A stretch of DNA of 64,000 bases from Theropithecus gelada (taxonomy: Eukaryota > Chordata > Mammalia > Primates > Cercopithecidae). Position 1 is the stretch's first letter, and each line of letters opens with the position of its first letter. Under the pieces are notes generated by a model. The model had not been told where the DNA came from and ran no database searches. It saw nothing but the letters and a program-made list of their open reading frames with translations. The position numbers and the translations under genes were made by a program. This document shows positions 33,331-46,129 of this stretch, piece after piece. The DNA lies in NCBI RefSeq assembly GCF_003255815.1, contig NC_037689.1, positions 50,162,933-50,226,932 of the forward strand, read 5' to 3'.

Positions 33331-34046
33331 CAGAGAAAGGGAAAAAAAAATCTGATTTCTCTCCTACTCCTGTCTTCCAATGTCTTGTCAAAGCTACACA
33401 TTGGCTAAACCTAACCAGAAGCTATGTTGCCTAGACATGTAGTATGCAAGTATCAGATCCCTAAGAAATAGCGAACAAGAGCCCAGATGAATCTGAGAGC
33501 AAACATGCAGACGTCTGGCACAGAGGCTAAGTAAGTTTAAGAATCTTGTCTGATATCACTGCAGAGTGAGAATTTGGCTTGTTAGTACTCTCTATCATAA
33601 TATGCAACCTCTCTAGATTCCTTAAAAAAAAAAACAAAACACTGAAGGATGCTTGGAATAAACCAAAAATACACAATAATTTAATAAGTAATTGGCTTGG
33701 TAATTGGTTGCACTATGCTTTCTTTTTAATGCAGGCTCAGATTGTTTTACTAGTACTAAAATCATACAAATCATACAACTAATCTGATTATTTCTGTCGT
33801 TGCTTAAAAGAGCCTATTATAGCTGCAACAATAGATAAAGAGAAAGAGAGGAAGCTGGGAGAGAGATAACTCAAGTACAGTGAGTTATGTTAATTATTCT
33901 ACTCAGTTTATAGTATACTGTCCCATACAAGGACCCAGTTTTGTCTTTACTAATAGACTTAGTACTTGACAAATTCCCTTTTTTCTTAATACCCTGTTCT
34001 CACCTTTCTTCTCTTGCCTGAGGTAACCATTTAGGTTGAATCTTTG
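33331..34046. other. Nothing recognised
   Basis: AT-rich sequence with a purine-rich patch near 33835-33870. The plus frame 33579-33782 begins in a poly(A) stretch and shows no domain. Confidence 0.4.
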
Positions 34047-34048
34047 TA

Positions 34049-36416
34049 CAGGCATACATTGGAGAGATTGCGGGTTTAGCTCCAGATGATGACAATACAG
34101 CACATTTCACAATAAAGTGAATCATATGAATTTTTTGCTTTCCCAGTGCATAAAAGTTATGTTTATACTATACTGTAGTATATTAAGTGTGAAATAGCAT
34201 TATTATATCTAAAAATGTACATACATTAACTAAGAAATAATTTATTGCTAAAAATGCTAATGATCATCTGAACCTTCAGTGAGTCCTAATATTTTTGCTG
34301 GTAGAAGGTGTTGCCTTGCTGAGCATGGCTGGTGACTGGTCAGGGTCGTGGTTGTTCAAGTTTGGGTGGCTGTGGCCACCCAGTGTCTTAAAATAAAATT
34401 ATGAGATTTGCCATGTCGGTTGACTCTTCTGTTCATGAAGATTTCTCTGTAGCGCATGATGCTGTTTAATAACATTTTACTCAGAGTAGAACATCTTTTA
34501 AATTTAGAGTCAATCCTCTAAAACCCAGCCATTGCTTTATCAAATAAGCTTATGGAATATCCTAAAGCCTTTGTTGTCATTTCAGCAATGTTCACGGCAT
34601 CTTCACTAGGAGTAGGTTCAATCTCAAGAAATCACTTTCTTTGCTCATCCATAACAAGCACCTCCTCATCCATTCAAGTTTTATCATGAAATTGCAGCAA
34701 TTCAGTCACATCTTCAGGCATGACTTCTAATCCTCTTGCTATTTCCACCATATCTTCAGTTACTTCTTCCACTGAAGTCTTGAACCCCTCAAAGTCATCT
34801 GTGAAGTTTGGAGTCACCTTCTTCCAAACTCCTGTTAATGTTGATATTTTGAACTCCTCCCATGAATCATGAATGTTCTTAATGGCATCTGGAATGGTGA
34901 ATCATTTCCAGGAGGTTTAAATTTACTTTGCTCAGATCCATCAGAGGGATCACTATGGCAGCTATAGCCTTGTGAAACGTATTTCTTAAATAATAAGACT
35001 TGAAAGTCACAGTGACTCCATCCATGGGCTGCAGAATGGATGTTGTGTTAGTAGGTATGAAAACAACATTAATCTGATTCTACATACCTATCAAAGCTCT
35101 TAGGTGACCGGGTGCATTGTCAATGAGCAGTAATATTTTGAAAGAAATCTTTTTTTCCTGAGCAGTAGGTCTTAACAATGAGGTAAAATATTCAGTAAAC
35201 CATGCTGTAAACAGATGTGCTGTCATCCATGTTTTATTGTTCCATTTATAGAGCACAGACAGAGTACAATTAGCGTAATTCTTATGGGCCCTAATATTTT
35301 TGGAGTGGTAAATGAGGATTGACTTCAACTTAAAGTCACCAGCTGCATTAGCTCCTAAGAGAGTCAGCCTGTCTTTTGAAGCTCTGAAACTAGGCATCGA
35401 GTTCTCTCTAGCTATGAAATTCCTAGATGGCATCTTCTTGCAATAGATGGCCCCTGTTTTTTAGTGTATCCGCCTTTATGAATTATCTTAGCTAGATTTT
35501 CTGGATAACTTGATGTAGCTTCTACATCAGCACTTGCTACTTCACCTTACACTTTTATGTTATGGAGATGGCTTCTTGCCTTAACCCACATGAACCAACC
35601 TCTGCTAGCTTCTAACATTTCTTCTGCAGCTGCCTCACCTCTCTGAGCCTTCATAGAATTGAAGAGAGTTAGAGTATTGCTCTCGATTACGTGTTGGTTT
35701 AAGGAATGTTGTGGCTGGTTTGATCCTCTATCCAGACCACTAAAACATTATCCATATCGGCAATAAGGCTCTTTTGCTTTCTTACCCCTTGCATGCTCAC
35801 TGGAGTAGCACTTTTAATTTTCTTCAAGAACTTTTCCATTGCATTCACAACTTGGCTAACCATCTGACACAAGAGGCCTAATTTTCAACCTCTCTTGGCT
35901 TTTACTAAGATGCCTTCTTCACTAAGCTTAATCATTTCTACTTTCGATTTAAAGTGAGAGACTTGTGACCCTTCCTTGAACACTTAGAGGACATTGTGGG
36001 GTTATTAACTGGCCTAGTTTCAATATTGTGTCTTAGTAAATAGGGAGGCCTGAGGAGAGAGAGAGAGATAAGGGAATGGCTGGTCAGTGGAGCAGTCAGA
36101 ACACACACACGACATTGATTAAGTTCACTGTTTTATATGGGTGTGGTTTGTTGTGCCCCAAAACAATTCCAATAGTTAACATCAGAGATCACTGATCGCA
36201 GATCACCATAACAGATACAATAAGAATGAAAAAGTTTGAAATGTTGTGAGAGTTGCCAAAATGTGACACAAAGACCGAAAGTGAGCACGTGCTGTTGAAA
36301 AAGTTATGCCAATAGATTTGCTCAATGCAAGGTTACCATAAACCTTCAGTTAGTAAAAGAAATGCAACATCTGAAAAGTACAATGAAGTGGAGTGCAATA
36401 GAATGAGGTATGCCTG
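34049..36416 (-). mobile_element. Tigger1 DNA transposon, nearly full length
   Basis: A 2.37-kb pogo-like Tc1/mariner element. The inverted ends are 'caggcatacattggagagat' at 34049 and 'gaatgaggtatgcctg' at 36416, with the TA target duplication at 34047-34048 and 36417-36418. Terminal and subterminal repeats, the transposase region and the 3' 'gatgatcattagc'-like segment are all recognisable in reverse complement. It is close to the consensus length (about 2.4 kb), so it is nearly complete although inactive. Confidence 0.95.
35080..35433 (-). pseudogene. Tigger1 transposase remnant (DDE domain)
   Basis: The longest open piece (117 codons) of the degraded transposase, an enzyme that would cut and paste the element in the nucleus. 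It covers the start of the DDE/RNase-H-like catalytic core: 'LTLLGANAAGDFKLKSILIY' and 'LLLIDNAPGHLRALIGM'. The aspartate in 'LIDNAPGH' is the usual second catalytic position. The rest of the reading frame, including the N-terminal DNA-binding domains, is broken by stops and frameshifts, so it is a fossil. Related transposase genes (TIGD, POGK, JRK types) have been domesticated in mammals, but nothing here suggests that. Confidence 0.9.
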
Positions 36417-36749
36417 TATATGTTCTTGCAAAACATGTGTTCTTTTGTGTGCATATACTTTTATGTTTTAATTTATATTTTTAACAGTTTTGAGTGTAAT
36501 TGATATACAAAGAACTGAACATATTTGATGTAGACAGTTTGATGAGTTTGGACATATACATACAGCTGTGATACTGTCATCACAATCAAGGCAAAAGCTA
36601 TGTTCGACACTTGCCAAAGTTTTCTTGCATCCCTTTGTCGTTTTTTGGTCGAGGGAGAGTGGATAAGAATACTTAACATGAGATCTACTCTTTTAACACA
36701 CTATGAAGTGAATAATGCCACATTTTTAACTATAGACATTTTGTGGTAC

Positions 36750-37003
36750 AACAGATTTTTTTAAATTTAATTTTATTTAATTTTGAGTTCCAGGATACAT
36801 GTGCAGGAAGTGCAGGTTTGTTACATAGGTAAAGGTGTGCCGTAGTGGTTTGCTTCATCTGTTGCACCTATCAACCCATCACCTAGGTATTAACCCCTGC
36901 ATGCATTAGCTATTTATCCTGATGCTCTCCCTCCCTGCCAGCATCCCCTACAGGCCCCACGGTGTGTTGTTCCCCTCCCTGTGTCCATGTGTTCTGATTG
37001 TAT
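36750..37003 (-). mobile_element. L1P 3' end, short
   Basis: Antisense primate L1 3'-UTR: AT-rich tail, then 'gttccaggatacatgtgcag', 'gtttgttacataggtaaagg' and 'cctgtgtccatgtgttctga'. A 250-bp 5'-truncated copy inside the L1M 3'-UTR. Confidence 0.85.
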
Positions 37004-37030
37004 AACAAATCTTCAGAACTTACTTATCTA

Positions 37031-37344
37031 GGCTGGACACCGTGGCTCATGCCTGTAATGCCAGCACTTTGGGAGGCCGAGGTGTGCGGATCACTTGAGG
37101 TCAGGAGTTCGAGAGCAGCCTAGCCAACATGGTGAAACCCTGTCTCTACTAAAAATACGAAAATTAGCCGGGCGTGGTGGTGCGTGCCTGTAGTCCCAAC
37201 TACTTGAGAGGCTGAGGCACAAGAATCGCTTGAACCTGGGAGATGGAGGTTGCAGTGAGCTGACATAGCATCACTGCATTCCAGCCTGGGTGACAGAGAG
37301 GGACTCCATCTCAAAACATAAAAATAAAAAAAAAAATAAGAAGA
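37031..37344 (+). mobile_element. AluS with target-site duplication
   Basis: Sense Alu starting 'ggctggacaccgtggctcat', with an A-rich tail. The target copies 'agaacttacttatcta' (37015-37030) and 'agaacttatctatcta' (37345-37360) differ at two bases. Confidence 0.93.
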
Positions 37345-37573
37345 AGAACTTATCTATCTAGTATAACTGAAACTTTAAACCCATTGAACATCAGCTCCCT
37401 GTTTACCCCACTCCCAGTTCTCAGCAACCGCTATCGTATTCTCTGCTTCTATGAGTTCGACTATCATAGATACCTCATGTAGGTGGAAACAGGCAGTGTT
37501 TGTGTTCTATGACTGGCTTATTTCACTTATCATGTCTTCCAGTTTAATTCATGTTGTTGAAAATGGCAGGATT

Positions 37574-37852
37574 GGCTGGGCGCGGTGGTTCACATCTGTA
37601 ATCCCAGCACTTTGGGAGGCTGAGGCGGGCGGATCATGAGGTCAGGAGATGGAGACCATGGTGAAACCTCATCTCTAATAAAAATACAAAAAATTAACCA
37701 GGCGCGGTGGCGGGCTCCTGTAGTCCCAGCTACTGGGGAGGCTGAGGCAGGAGAATGGCGTGAACCTGGGAAGTGGAGCTTGCAGTGAGCTGAGATCACG
37801 CCACTGCACTCCAGCCTGGGTGACAGAGCGAGACTCCGTCTCAAAAGAAAAG
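37574..37852 (+). mobile_element. AluY with internal deletion
   Basis: Sense Alu starting 'ggctgggcgcggtggttcac', with Y-type 'ggcggatcatgaggtcagga'. About a dozen bases ('atcctggctaac' in the consensus) are missing from the left arm. The flanks share 'caggatt' (37567-37573 and 37854-37860). It sits within the L1M. Confidence 0.9.
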
Positions 37853-38489
37853 ACAGGATTTCCATTTTAAGGGCAAATAATATTCTGTTGTATGTACATA
37901 TTACATATTTTAAAATCCACTCATCTGTCAATGAACATTTAGGTTATTTCCATATTTTGGCTATTGTGAATAATACTGCAATGATCATATGAATGCAGAT
38001 ATCTCTTTGAGATCTTGATTTTGATTTTTAAAATATATATCCATGAGCGGGATTGCTGTATAATATGGTAGCTCAATTTTCAGCTTTTTTAGGTACCTCC
38101 ATACTGTTTTTCATAGTTGCTGCACCATTTTGCATTCCTAATAACAATATACAAGGGTTCCAATTATCCACACCCTCACCAAAACTTATCTTCCTTTTGT
38201 TATGATACCCTTCCTAACAGATGTGGTATTTCACTGGAGCTTTGATTTGCATTTCCCTGATAATTAACAATGCTGAGTGACTTCTCACATACCTGTTGGT
38301 CATTTGTATGTCTTCTTTGGAGAAATGTCTGTTCAAGTACTTCACTTATTTTTAATTGGATTATTCGGGGATTTATTGTTGTTGACTTTTAGGAGTTCCT
38401 TGAAGATTCTGGAGGTTAACCTCTTACCGCACATACAGTTTGCAAATATTTTCTTCTATCATATGCAGTGGTGAAATATTGAAAGATAT

Positions 38490-38965
38490 TTTTCTACAAT
38501 AAGGAATAGGCTAATTATGCCCACCTTGGTCGCTTCTATTAAACATAGTACTGGGAATCCTAGTAAGAGCAGTTAGGCAAGAGAAAGCAATAAAGGTAAT
38601 CCAAGTTTGAAAAAAGAGATAAAATTGTCTGTTTCCACATGACATGATCCAAATGTAAAAAACTCTGAAGATGCCACAAAAAAAGTTAGAACTAATAATT
38701 TCCTAAAGTTGCAGGATACAAAATTAATATACAATCATTAGTTGCATTTCTATCCACCATTTAAAAATAAAATTGTTTTTTAAAAATACCATTTTTAAAA
38801 TCATCAAAAAGAATAAAATACTTTGGAATAAACTAAACGAAGGTGGTAAAAGACTTGTACAGCAAAAATTACAAAATATTGATGAAATAAATTAAAGGAG
38901 ACACAAATAAATGGAAATACATCCCACATGTATGGATTGGAAGATTTAATATTATAATACCATTT
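38490..38965 (+). mobile_element. Inverted 5' part of the same L1M (twin priming)
   Basis: Sense ORF2 RT region: 'cttctattaaacatagtact', 'gagcagttaggcaagagaaa', 'aagttgcaggatacaaaatt' and 'cacatgtatggattggaaga'. It abuts antisense L1M at 38480. A 3' part in one orientation joined to a more 5' part in the other is the structure left by twin priming. By eye about 0.8 kb of ORF2 is missing at the join. Confidence 0.72.
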
Positions 38966-39089
38966 TATGTTCCAATAAGTGAGCTTTTCTTGGAAAAGCT
39001 TTCTTTTCTTTTCTGAGCTTTTCTTGCTTTAATAACATACTCAAAACATATGGTTATGTAGATAACTATCCAAAGTTATCTAAAGATTC

Positions 39090-42000
39090 AATGTGTATAT
39101 ATATGTATAACGCATGTAAAAATAGCATGTTTTACTTCTCATTTTGCTTATTAATTTTTGACACTAACCTCCATTTATGCTTTTAAGATCTACACATGTT
39201 GCACTTTGTAGATTTAATCTATTGCTTATAACTGTTAATAGTATTCCAAGTTGTGCATCTACCATATTTTACCTGAACACTCCCCTAGGGATAGACACAC
39301 AGTCTGCCTCCATCTTCCAGTGATGCATCAACACTGCATTAAACATCCTTGTGCATGTACCCTGATGCATCTCTATGAAATTTCCTTATCATGTAAACTC
39401 AGGCTCAAAATTGCTAAAGCTTAGTCTATGTGTGCACTTAATTTTACTAAGTAGTGTGGATTGCTCTACTAAATAGATGAACTGATCTATAGTCCTAAAA
39501 GCAATGATAAAGATGACTGTCGCCAGATCTCTGAACACATTTAACGCAATGTAACTTTCTAATTTTTGTCAGTCTAGTAGGTGTAGAGCGATCTCATTTT
39601 CTTTTGATTTCTATTTCTGTAGTTGACAATAATGTTTAGAGTCTTATCACATGCTTGTTATCTTTTGAGGTTTCATTCAGTAAATTTCTTGTTATATCTC
39701 TTTTCCATTAGTTTTTGCAATTGGAATTGTCTTTCATTCTTTATTTGCACATAATTGTATACAAAAGATAAAATCCTTCCTTATTTCAGACATGGCAAAT
39801 AATATATTTTTCCATTTTGTCAATTGTGAATTAAATTTGTCCAGCGTTTTTTGTTTAATAGAAATCCTTAATTTTCACATAATCAAATTCATAACACTTT
39901 TGCCATATTGTTGGTGTTTTTAAAAGAAGTTTTTCTTTTCTCTGAATCATGCCCTTCTAAATGTTTTAAAATTAATGTTATTATTTTGCCATTCAAATTT
40001 TGTCATTTAATCTGATTATAAACCGGCATTTCATGTGGCAGTAAATAATCAATAATCCAGTTTTATTTTATTTCTTATGGTGATCAAGTTTTCCCAACAT
40101 CCTCTTTATAGCAATCCGTTTCCCCCATTGACATGTGCTTCATAATTGTGTCAAGTTCCCTTCTATGTCTGTCTCTGAATTCACTGTGGTATTTCATTTG
40201 CTGAACTTTCCTTGCTTTGATAACATATTCTTTTTAATTCTGGACTTAGTTTTATGTCTTATTATCAGGTATAGTCAGTCCTCCATTTTCAATCTTCTTT
40301 TAAAATATTGACCTATCTATTCTGGATTTTTCTTCATCCATACAGTGTTTGGAGCAATTTTATCAATTATCTTAAATATCATGCTACAATTTTAACTGGG
40401 ATACTATTGAATTTTTAAACTAATTTGTGGAGAATTGCTATCTTTATATCTATCAAAAGCATGGAATATTTTATATTTTTATTGGAGTTTTAAAGTTTCT
40501 TTATGAATATCTTATTTATTCTTGTTTAAACTAATTTTTAGATTACAAATAGCAAGTCACTATTTCATCAGATGTTCTCATTAGCTACTACTGACTATTT
40601 TTATAGGATAACTTTGCTTTCAACAACACAACTGATTCCAATAGTTTGTCCGTAGTCCGTTGGTTTTTCTGGGTTAATGATCTTTTCATTCACAAAAAAT
40701 ACCAACTTTATTGTCTTACCTTCCAATCTTGAATAGCTCTGTTTTCTTTCTTTAGTTTTGGCTAGGTCCTCCTGTCCTAAATTAAAATGTAGCAGCAATA
40801 GTAGACACTCTTGCCTTTGTTCAAATCATAAAGAAAATGCAACAAAGTTACTCCAATAAGCATAGTATTTGCTGTAATGAGTTATAATACAGATTCACCA
40901 AGATAAGGAAGTTCCTTTATATTCTTGGCTTGATAGGAGTTTCCATTTAAATTGCAGAAGAATTGTATGAAATATTTATTCTGTATTGATTGAGATAATT
41001 TATGAATTCTCCTTTGATCTGTTTACGTTAAAAACAATATTTATAAATTTTCTGATGTTGGAATGTTGTTGCATTTTTGTGATACCCCTACTTGATTGTG
41101 TTGTGAAATACATCATTAGATGTAGTTTCTTAATATTTTACTCAGAATATTGGCATCTATATTTATAAGAAAACAGAGCTATTAATTTTGTTATTTGAAA
41201 TTATCCTTATTTGATTTTGCAATCAAGATTGCACTATCCTGATAAAATGAGATGGGTACTCCTGTTCTGTATTCTGATCGATGATATAAGAGAAGAAATA
41301 ATTGTTCCTTAAAAGTTTGCTGGAACTTACGTGTAAAACAATCCAGTTCTGGGTGGTTTTTTGATTTGTCTGTTTTTTTGTTTTGTTTTGTTTTTTTCTT
41401 TTTGAGAGAAGAGTGTTTATCAGCCATTTAGCCATTTCAATTGCTTTGATTCTTATTGGTCTATTGAAATTTTCTATTTCTTCTTGCATCCATTTGGACA
41501 TTTTATATTTTTTAGGAGATAGTATAGTTCAATCACATTTTCAATAATAGTATATATTTGCACATGTACTTATTCTAAATTATTTACTGTATAGGTTTTT
41601 CTTCTTTCTCATTCTGCATTTTGTTTATTTTGTATCTTATTTTTTTCTCTTGACTACATCGTAAAAAATTTGTCTACTTTATTAGCCTTTTCAAAGTATA
41701 ACCTATAACCTTTGATTTTCTTAACCTTCTATATTACCATTCGTCACTATTTCATTAATTTCTACCCTTATCTTTTATTTATTTTAGATTTTTTAAAGTT
41801 TTACTTCTTGGTATTTATCAAACTACTTGAATTTAAATGTTTAGTTCGTTTATTTTAAACCTTCCTTGTTTTCCAACAATGAATTTGAAGCTACAAAGTT
41901 TCCTGTACATACATTCGTATTTGTGTCCTTTATATTGTGACATGTAGTATTTTGATTGTCACTTGGTTCCAAGTGTTTCTTTACTCCTTTTTATTTCATT

Positions 42001-42850
42001 TTACATCAAAAGATTATTCTGGCATATGTTTTGGCCTCCTGAAATATCACATATTTAAACCAATATTTTGTCATTAATTTGTATTTTGTTGCATTGTAAT
42101 CAGAGAACATGATATTGATATTGATCACTTGAACTTCATTAAGATTTGTTTTATGGCCTAAACTTTGGTCTATTTTTTCTATAACATTTCCAGTATTTCC
42201 TGGGAAGAGTTCTATACATATCTAAAAATCAAACTGTATTATTCAAATCTTCAATATCTCTACTGATTACTTATATATTTGATAAATTACTTTTATTTAG
42301 ATGAAAGTGGTAACAATCTCCAGGTAAATTTGATAATTTCACTATTTATCTATTTTTTTCTTCATTTCTACTAGATATTTGACATATTTTGAGGATGTAA
42401 AGTTAGGAGTAGATAGCTTTTTGATGATATATATTCTTGATTTTTTTTTCCTTTTACAAGTATGTAATTTCTTCTTAGGGGTTCACAATATATTTGGCTT
42501 AAATTTTATTTTGTCAGTAATTGGGATTATTACTCAAGTTTTTTTGATTGACATATATATTTTCCCATTTTTAAAATGTTCAACCAGTTCATAACCTTTC
42601 ATATTAAATATTTCCTCTATAGATTCGTTGAATCAGTTACTTTTAAATATTTACATTTGTATTGTATATGTTAGAACACGTTTCTTTTCCCTGTTTTATG
42701 TTTTTTCATGTACTTGTTTTACTCCTTTTTTCCCTCCTTCCTGCTTTCCATTGGCTGGATTTCTTCTCTTGGCTTAAAATTTAAACATTCTAATTTACCT
42801 TAACATTGTGAATTAAGGTGCATTCATATATTTGTTTACCACTATTGATA
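39090..42850 (-). mobile_element. Very old L1M, 3' end to start of ORF2
   Basis: Antisense and highly diverged. Recognisable in order are the ORF2 3' region (39540-39720, 'tagtaggtgtagagcgatct'), RT-region text (40250-41200), the RT to endonuclease linker (41330-41760, 'tttattagccttttcaaagt') and the endonuclease region (42090-42300, 'ttgcattgtaatcagagaac', 'gtttatggcctaaac'-like). ORF2 would start near 42680. No reading frame of any length survives. Small frames in this stretch are fragments of it. Confidence 0.7.
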
Positions 42851-43207
42851 TTTTAAACTGTATCTGCATATACATTGACTCTTTAAAAAAGACAAGTACA
42901 CTAGCACACATTTATTTCCCTTTGGTTCCTCACTCTAATGTGATAATAATATCTATTTTTTTCTTTTTTAAAATTTCTCTTAGAAACAACATAATTTTAC
43001 GAGATAAAATTATTTTATTCATGGTTAACATAGTTCTTTCATTTTCTCCTGAATTTGTTTTTCTTTAATTACAAAGAAATGTTTAAATACTGATTTGTTT
43101 ATTTAACCCATAAGAGCCATAGCAGTCTGGTTAAAATTTTCCAAGAGAGAATACCCTTTTAAGCAAAAAATAGTACAGAAGACAAAATAAAAATGAAATA
43201 CTTTCTC
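42851..43207. other. Nothing recognised
   Basis: AT-rich DNA between two antisense L1 copies. It could be the diverged ORF1/UTR of the older L1M, but I cannot support that. Confidence 0.35.
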
Positions 43208-43220
43208 TTTGTTTCTAGAT

Positions 43221-44459
43221 TTCTTTTTTTAATTTTTAGTTTTTGTGGGTAGATAGTAGGTGTACATGAGATGTTTTGATACAGTCATGTGATGTGTAAT
43301 AATTACATCATGGAGAAGGGGGGTATCTATCCCATCAAGCACTTATCCTTTGTGTTACAAACAATACAATTATACTCTTTTATTTATTTTAAAATACACA
43401 ATTAAATTATTACTGACTATATAGTCACCCTGTTGTGCTGTCAAATAGTTGATTTTATTCAATGTTCTTTCTATTACTTTGTACCCATTAATCATCCCCA
43501 CTTCCCCTGCAACCTCCACTCCCTTTCTTGGCCTCAGGTAACCATCCTTCTACTCCCTATCTCCATGAGTTCAATTGTTTTGAATTTAGATCCCACAAAT
43601 AGGATCGAACATGCGTTGTTTGTCTTTCTGTGCGTGGCTTATTTCACTTAACATAATGATCTCCCGTTCCATCCACGTTATTGTAAATGACAGGATCTCA
43701 TTCTTTTTTATGGCTGAATGGTACTTTCTTGTGTATATATACCACATTTTCTTTATCCATTCATCTGTTGATGGATACTTAGGTTGCTTCCAAACCTTGG
43801 CTACTGTGAATAGTGCTCCAACAAACGTGGGAATGCAGCTATCTCTTCAATATACTGATATATTTTCTTTGGGGTGTATACCCAGCAGTGCGATTGCTGG
43901 ATCATATGGTAGCTCTCTTTAGTTTTTTGACGAACCTCCATACTGTTTGCCATAATGGTTGTACTAATTTACATTCCCTCCAACAGTGTACGAGAGTTCC
44001 CTTTTTCTGCATCCTTGCCAGCATTTTTTATTTTCTATCTTTTATAATGTAAGCCATTTTAACTGGGGTGAGATGATATTTCATTGTAGTTTTTATTCGC
44101 ATTTCTCTTTTCATATGCCTGTTTACCATTTGTATGTTTTCTTTTGAGAAATGTCTGTTCAGATCTTTTGCCCAATTTTAGATTGGATTATTAGATTTTT
44201 TTCCTATAGAGTGGTTTGAGCTCTTTATATCTTCTGGTTATTAATCCCTTGTCAGATGGGTAGTTTGAAGATATTTTCCCCATTCTGTGGGTTGTCTCTT
44301 CTCTTTGTTGATTGTTTCCTTTGCTGTGCGGAAGATTTTAACTTGATATAATTCCATTTGTCCATTTTTGCTTTGGTTGCCTGTGCTTGTGGGGTATGAT
44401 TTAAGAAAGTTTTGCCCAGTCCAATGTCCTGGAGAGTTTCCCCAATGTTTTCTTGTGTG
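43221..44459 (-). mobile_element. L1 (L1PB/L1MA-like) 3' end with target-site duplication
   Basis: Antisense 3'-UTR ('gtgtacatgagatgttttga') and 3' part of ORF2, 5'-truncated. The 13-bp target 'tttgtttctagat' is at 43208-43220 and 44460-44472. Frames such as 43611-43922 (plus) are antisense reads of ORF2. Confidence 0.92.
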
Positions 44460-44737
44460 TTTGTTTCTAGATGTTTTACTGTACTAGGGCAGCCTATATC
44501 TTTATGTAGTAAATAAAAGATTAAACTCTCTCCTTCAAAAAGTCATAAGTTTCAGGTCTTCCTTTTCAAGAGATGATTTCAAGACTTTTTGAGAGCTTTT
44601 TGAAAATTGTAAAGAACCTTCTATTTCACCACAATATGAACAAGAATTCTGATTAACTTCAACATAAAAGTATTGCACAATCCAATTTAAGACATGGGGT
44701 TTTTTTGGTTTTTGTTTGTTTGTTTTTTTGTTGTCAA

Positions 44738-45043
44738 TTTTTTTTTTTTTTTTTTTTTTTTGAGACAGAGTTTCACTCTTGTTGCCCAGGCTGCAGTGCA
44801 ATGGCACGATCTCGTCTCACTGCAACCTCCGCCTCCTGGGTTCAAGCGATTATCCTGCTTCTGCCTCCCGAGTAGCTGGGATTACAGGCGTGTGCCACAA
44901 TGCCCAGCTAATTTTGTAGTTTTAGTAGTGATGGGGTTTCTCCATGTTGGTCAACCTGGTCTCGAACTCCCGACCTCAGGTGATCCACCCACCTTGGCCT
45001 CCTAAAGTGCCGGGATTACAGGCGTGAGCCACCACACCTGGCC
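44738..45043 (-). mobile_element. AluS (full length)
   Basis: Antisense Alu: poly(T) of about 23 bases, 'gagacagagtttcactcttg', both arms, 5' end at 'cacctggcc' (45043). S-type body. Confidence 0.93.
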
Positions 45044-45304
45044 TAATACATGTTTTTAATTAAACTAGGTAAATGACTCATGGCTGAACTAAGAGCATAA
45101 GCATTAACAATTCAGGATCCCACGATAATAATTTTGTTCAAGAAATAATTACACTTCCTTTAAAATTCAAAAATGTGCGGGCATATAGGAAAATTGCAAC
45201 GAAGTCAACGAATACAATTACACGTTTTAAAAACAATAATTTAGGAAAAAGATACCAATTTTCATCAGTTTCAGGGACAAAGTTGTCTAATAAGAAATAA
45301 ATTG

Positions 45305-45400
45305 GTAGGAACAGAGGGTATATGGGAATTCTGTACTTTACACTCAATTTTGCTGTGAACCTAAAACTACTCTAAAGAATAAAATTTGTTAATTAGAAAA
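45305..45400 (+). mobile_element. L1M 3' terminus
   Basis: 'gggtatatgggaattctgta', 'ctcaattttgctgtgaacct' and 'aaaactactctaaagaataa' match the very 3' end of many L1M subfamilies. Only about 100 bases are clear; sequence to 45130 upstream may belong to it. Confidence 0.7.
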
Positions 45401-46129
45401 AAAAATAAATCAGTGATTGGCCTTTTCATGCCAAATATCTCTCACTAAACTTGGAACTTAAAATATTTTTTAAGTAATTGTCATTATCCACCTTCAAAAA
45501 AAACAGGAATAGGGCAAAGCTATTTAATAACTCCTTCATTGATCTTTACATAGAAGAGTATTTCTCCCTGGAAATGGGATTACTAGTGTCGAAATGAGTC
45601 TTTTTTTGCTTAGGTATGCACAGATTAATAAACATATGGCCATTCATAAAATATTTCCTAATAAAATTTTTCTGAATTATTCTAGAGAACTCTGAGCAAA
45701 CTGCAGTGGTCATAAAAGGTATTTGCAGTCAGTTAAAACTGTAGGTAGAAATCTAATGCAGAAGAATTCAGTACCATTAGGTAGTTCAGCATTTACCACT
45801 TCGCAGGTAAAAATCTGTAAGATTACTTCCACAGATTCAAGTTCCTTTAGTATACAATAGCTTTAAATAATCACAATGATATAACCAGAATCCAGTACTG
45901 TCAATTCAGTCCTCCTCAAATTTAAGCATATGTGATTATATTTATTGTATCAGTAACCCTGTGGACTCAATGCCAGTTATACTGTGCATATTCAGTATTT
46001 GAGAAGTGGCTTGTTATCCAGCCTAAGGGAAAAAATCATGGATTTAAATTCTTTCTCCTAGATCTTGACACTAGGTTTTCCTTCATTATATAGGAAGTTG
46101 TTGGTGTCTGTAGTCATGTTGCCATAGTA
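45401..46129. other. Nothing recognised
   Basis: AT-rich DNA without an assignable repeat, RNA or coding frame. Confidence 0.4.

Larger units (their letters stand above)
36470..38480 (-). mobile_element. L1M 3' half (one insertion, three later interruptions)
   Basis: Antisense. Order from the 3' end: 3'-UTR (36470-36745, 'agacagtttgatgagtttgg'), UTR again at 37003-37030 and 37361-37573 ('cttctatgagttcgactatc', 'gcttatttcacttatcatgt'), and the end of ORF2 at 37861-38480 ('atttgcatttccctgataat', 'tcttctttggagaaatgtct'). An L1P fragment and two Alus split it. The 5' continuation is inverted (next entry). Confidence 0.82.

Noticed and set aside
35080..35433. Domesticated Tigger-type transposase gene
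   Set aside because: The frame is only a fragment of the DDE region; the N-terminal DNA-binding part and later catalytic part are broken by stops within an otherwise ordinary Tigger1 copy.
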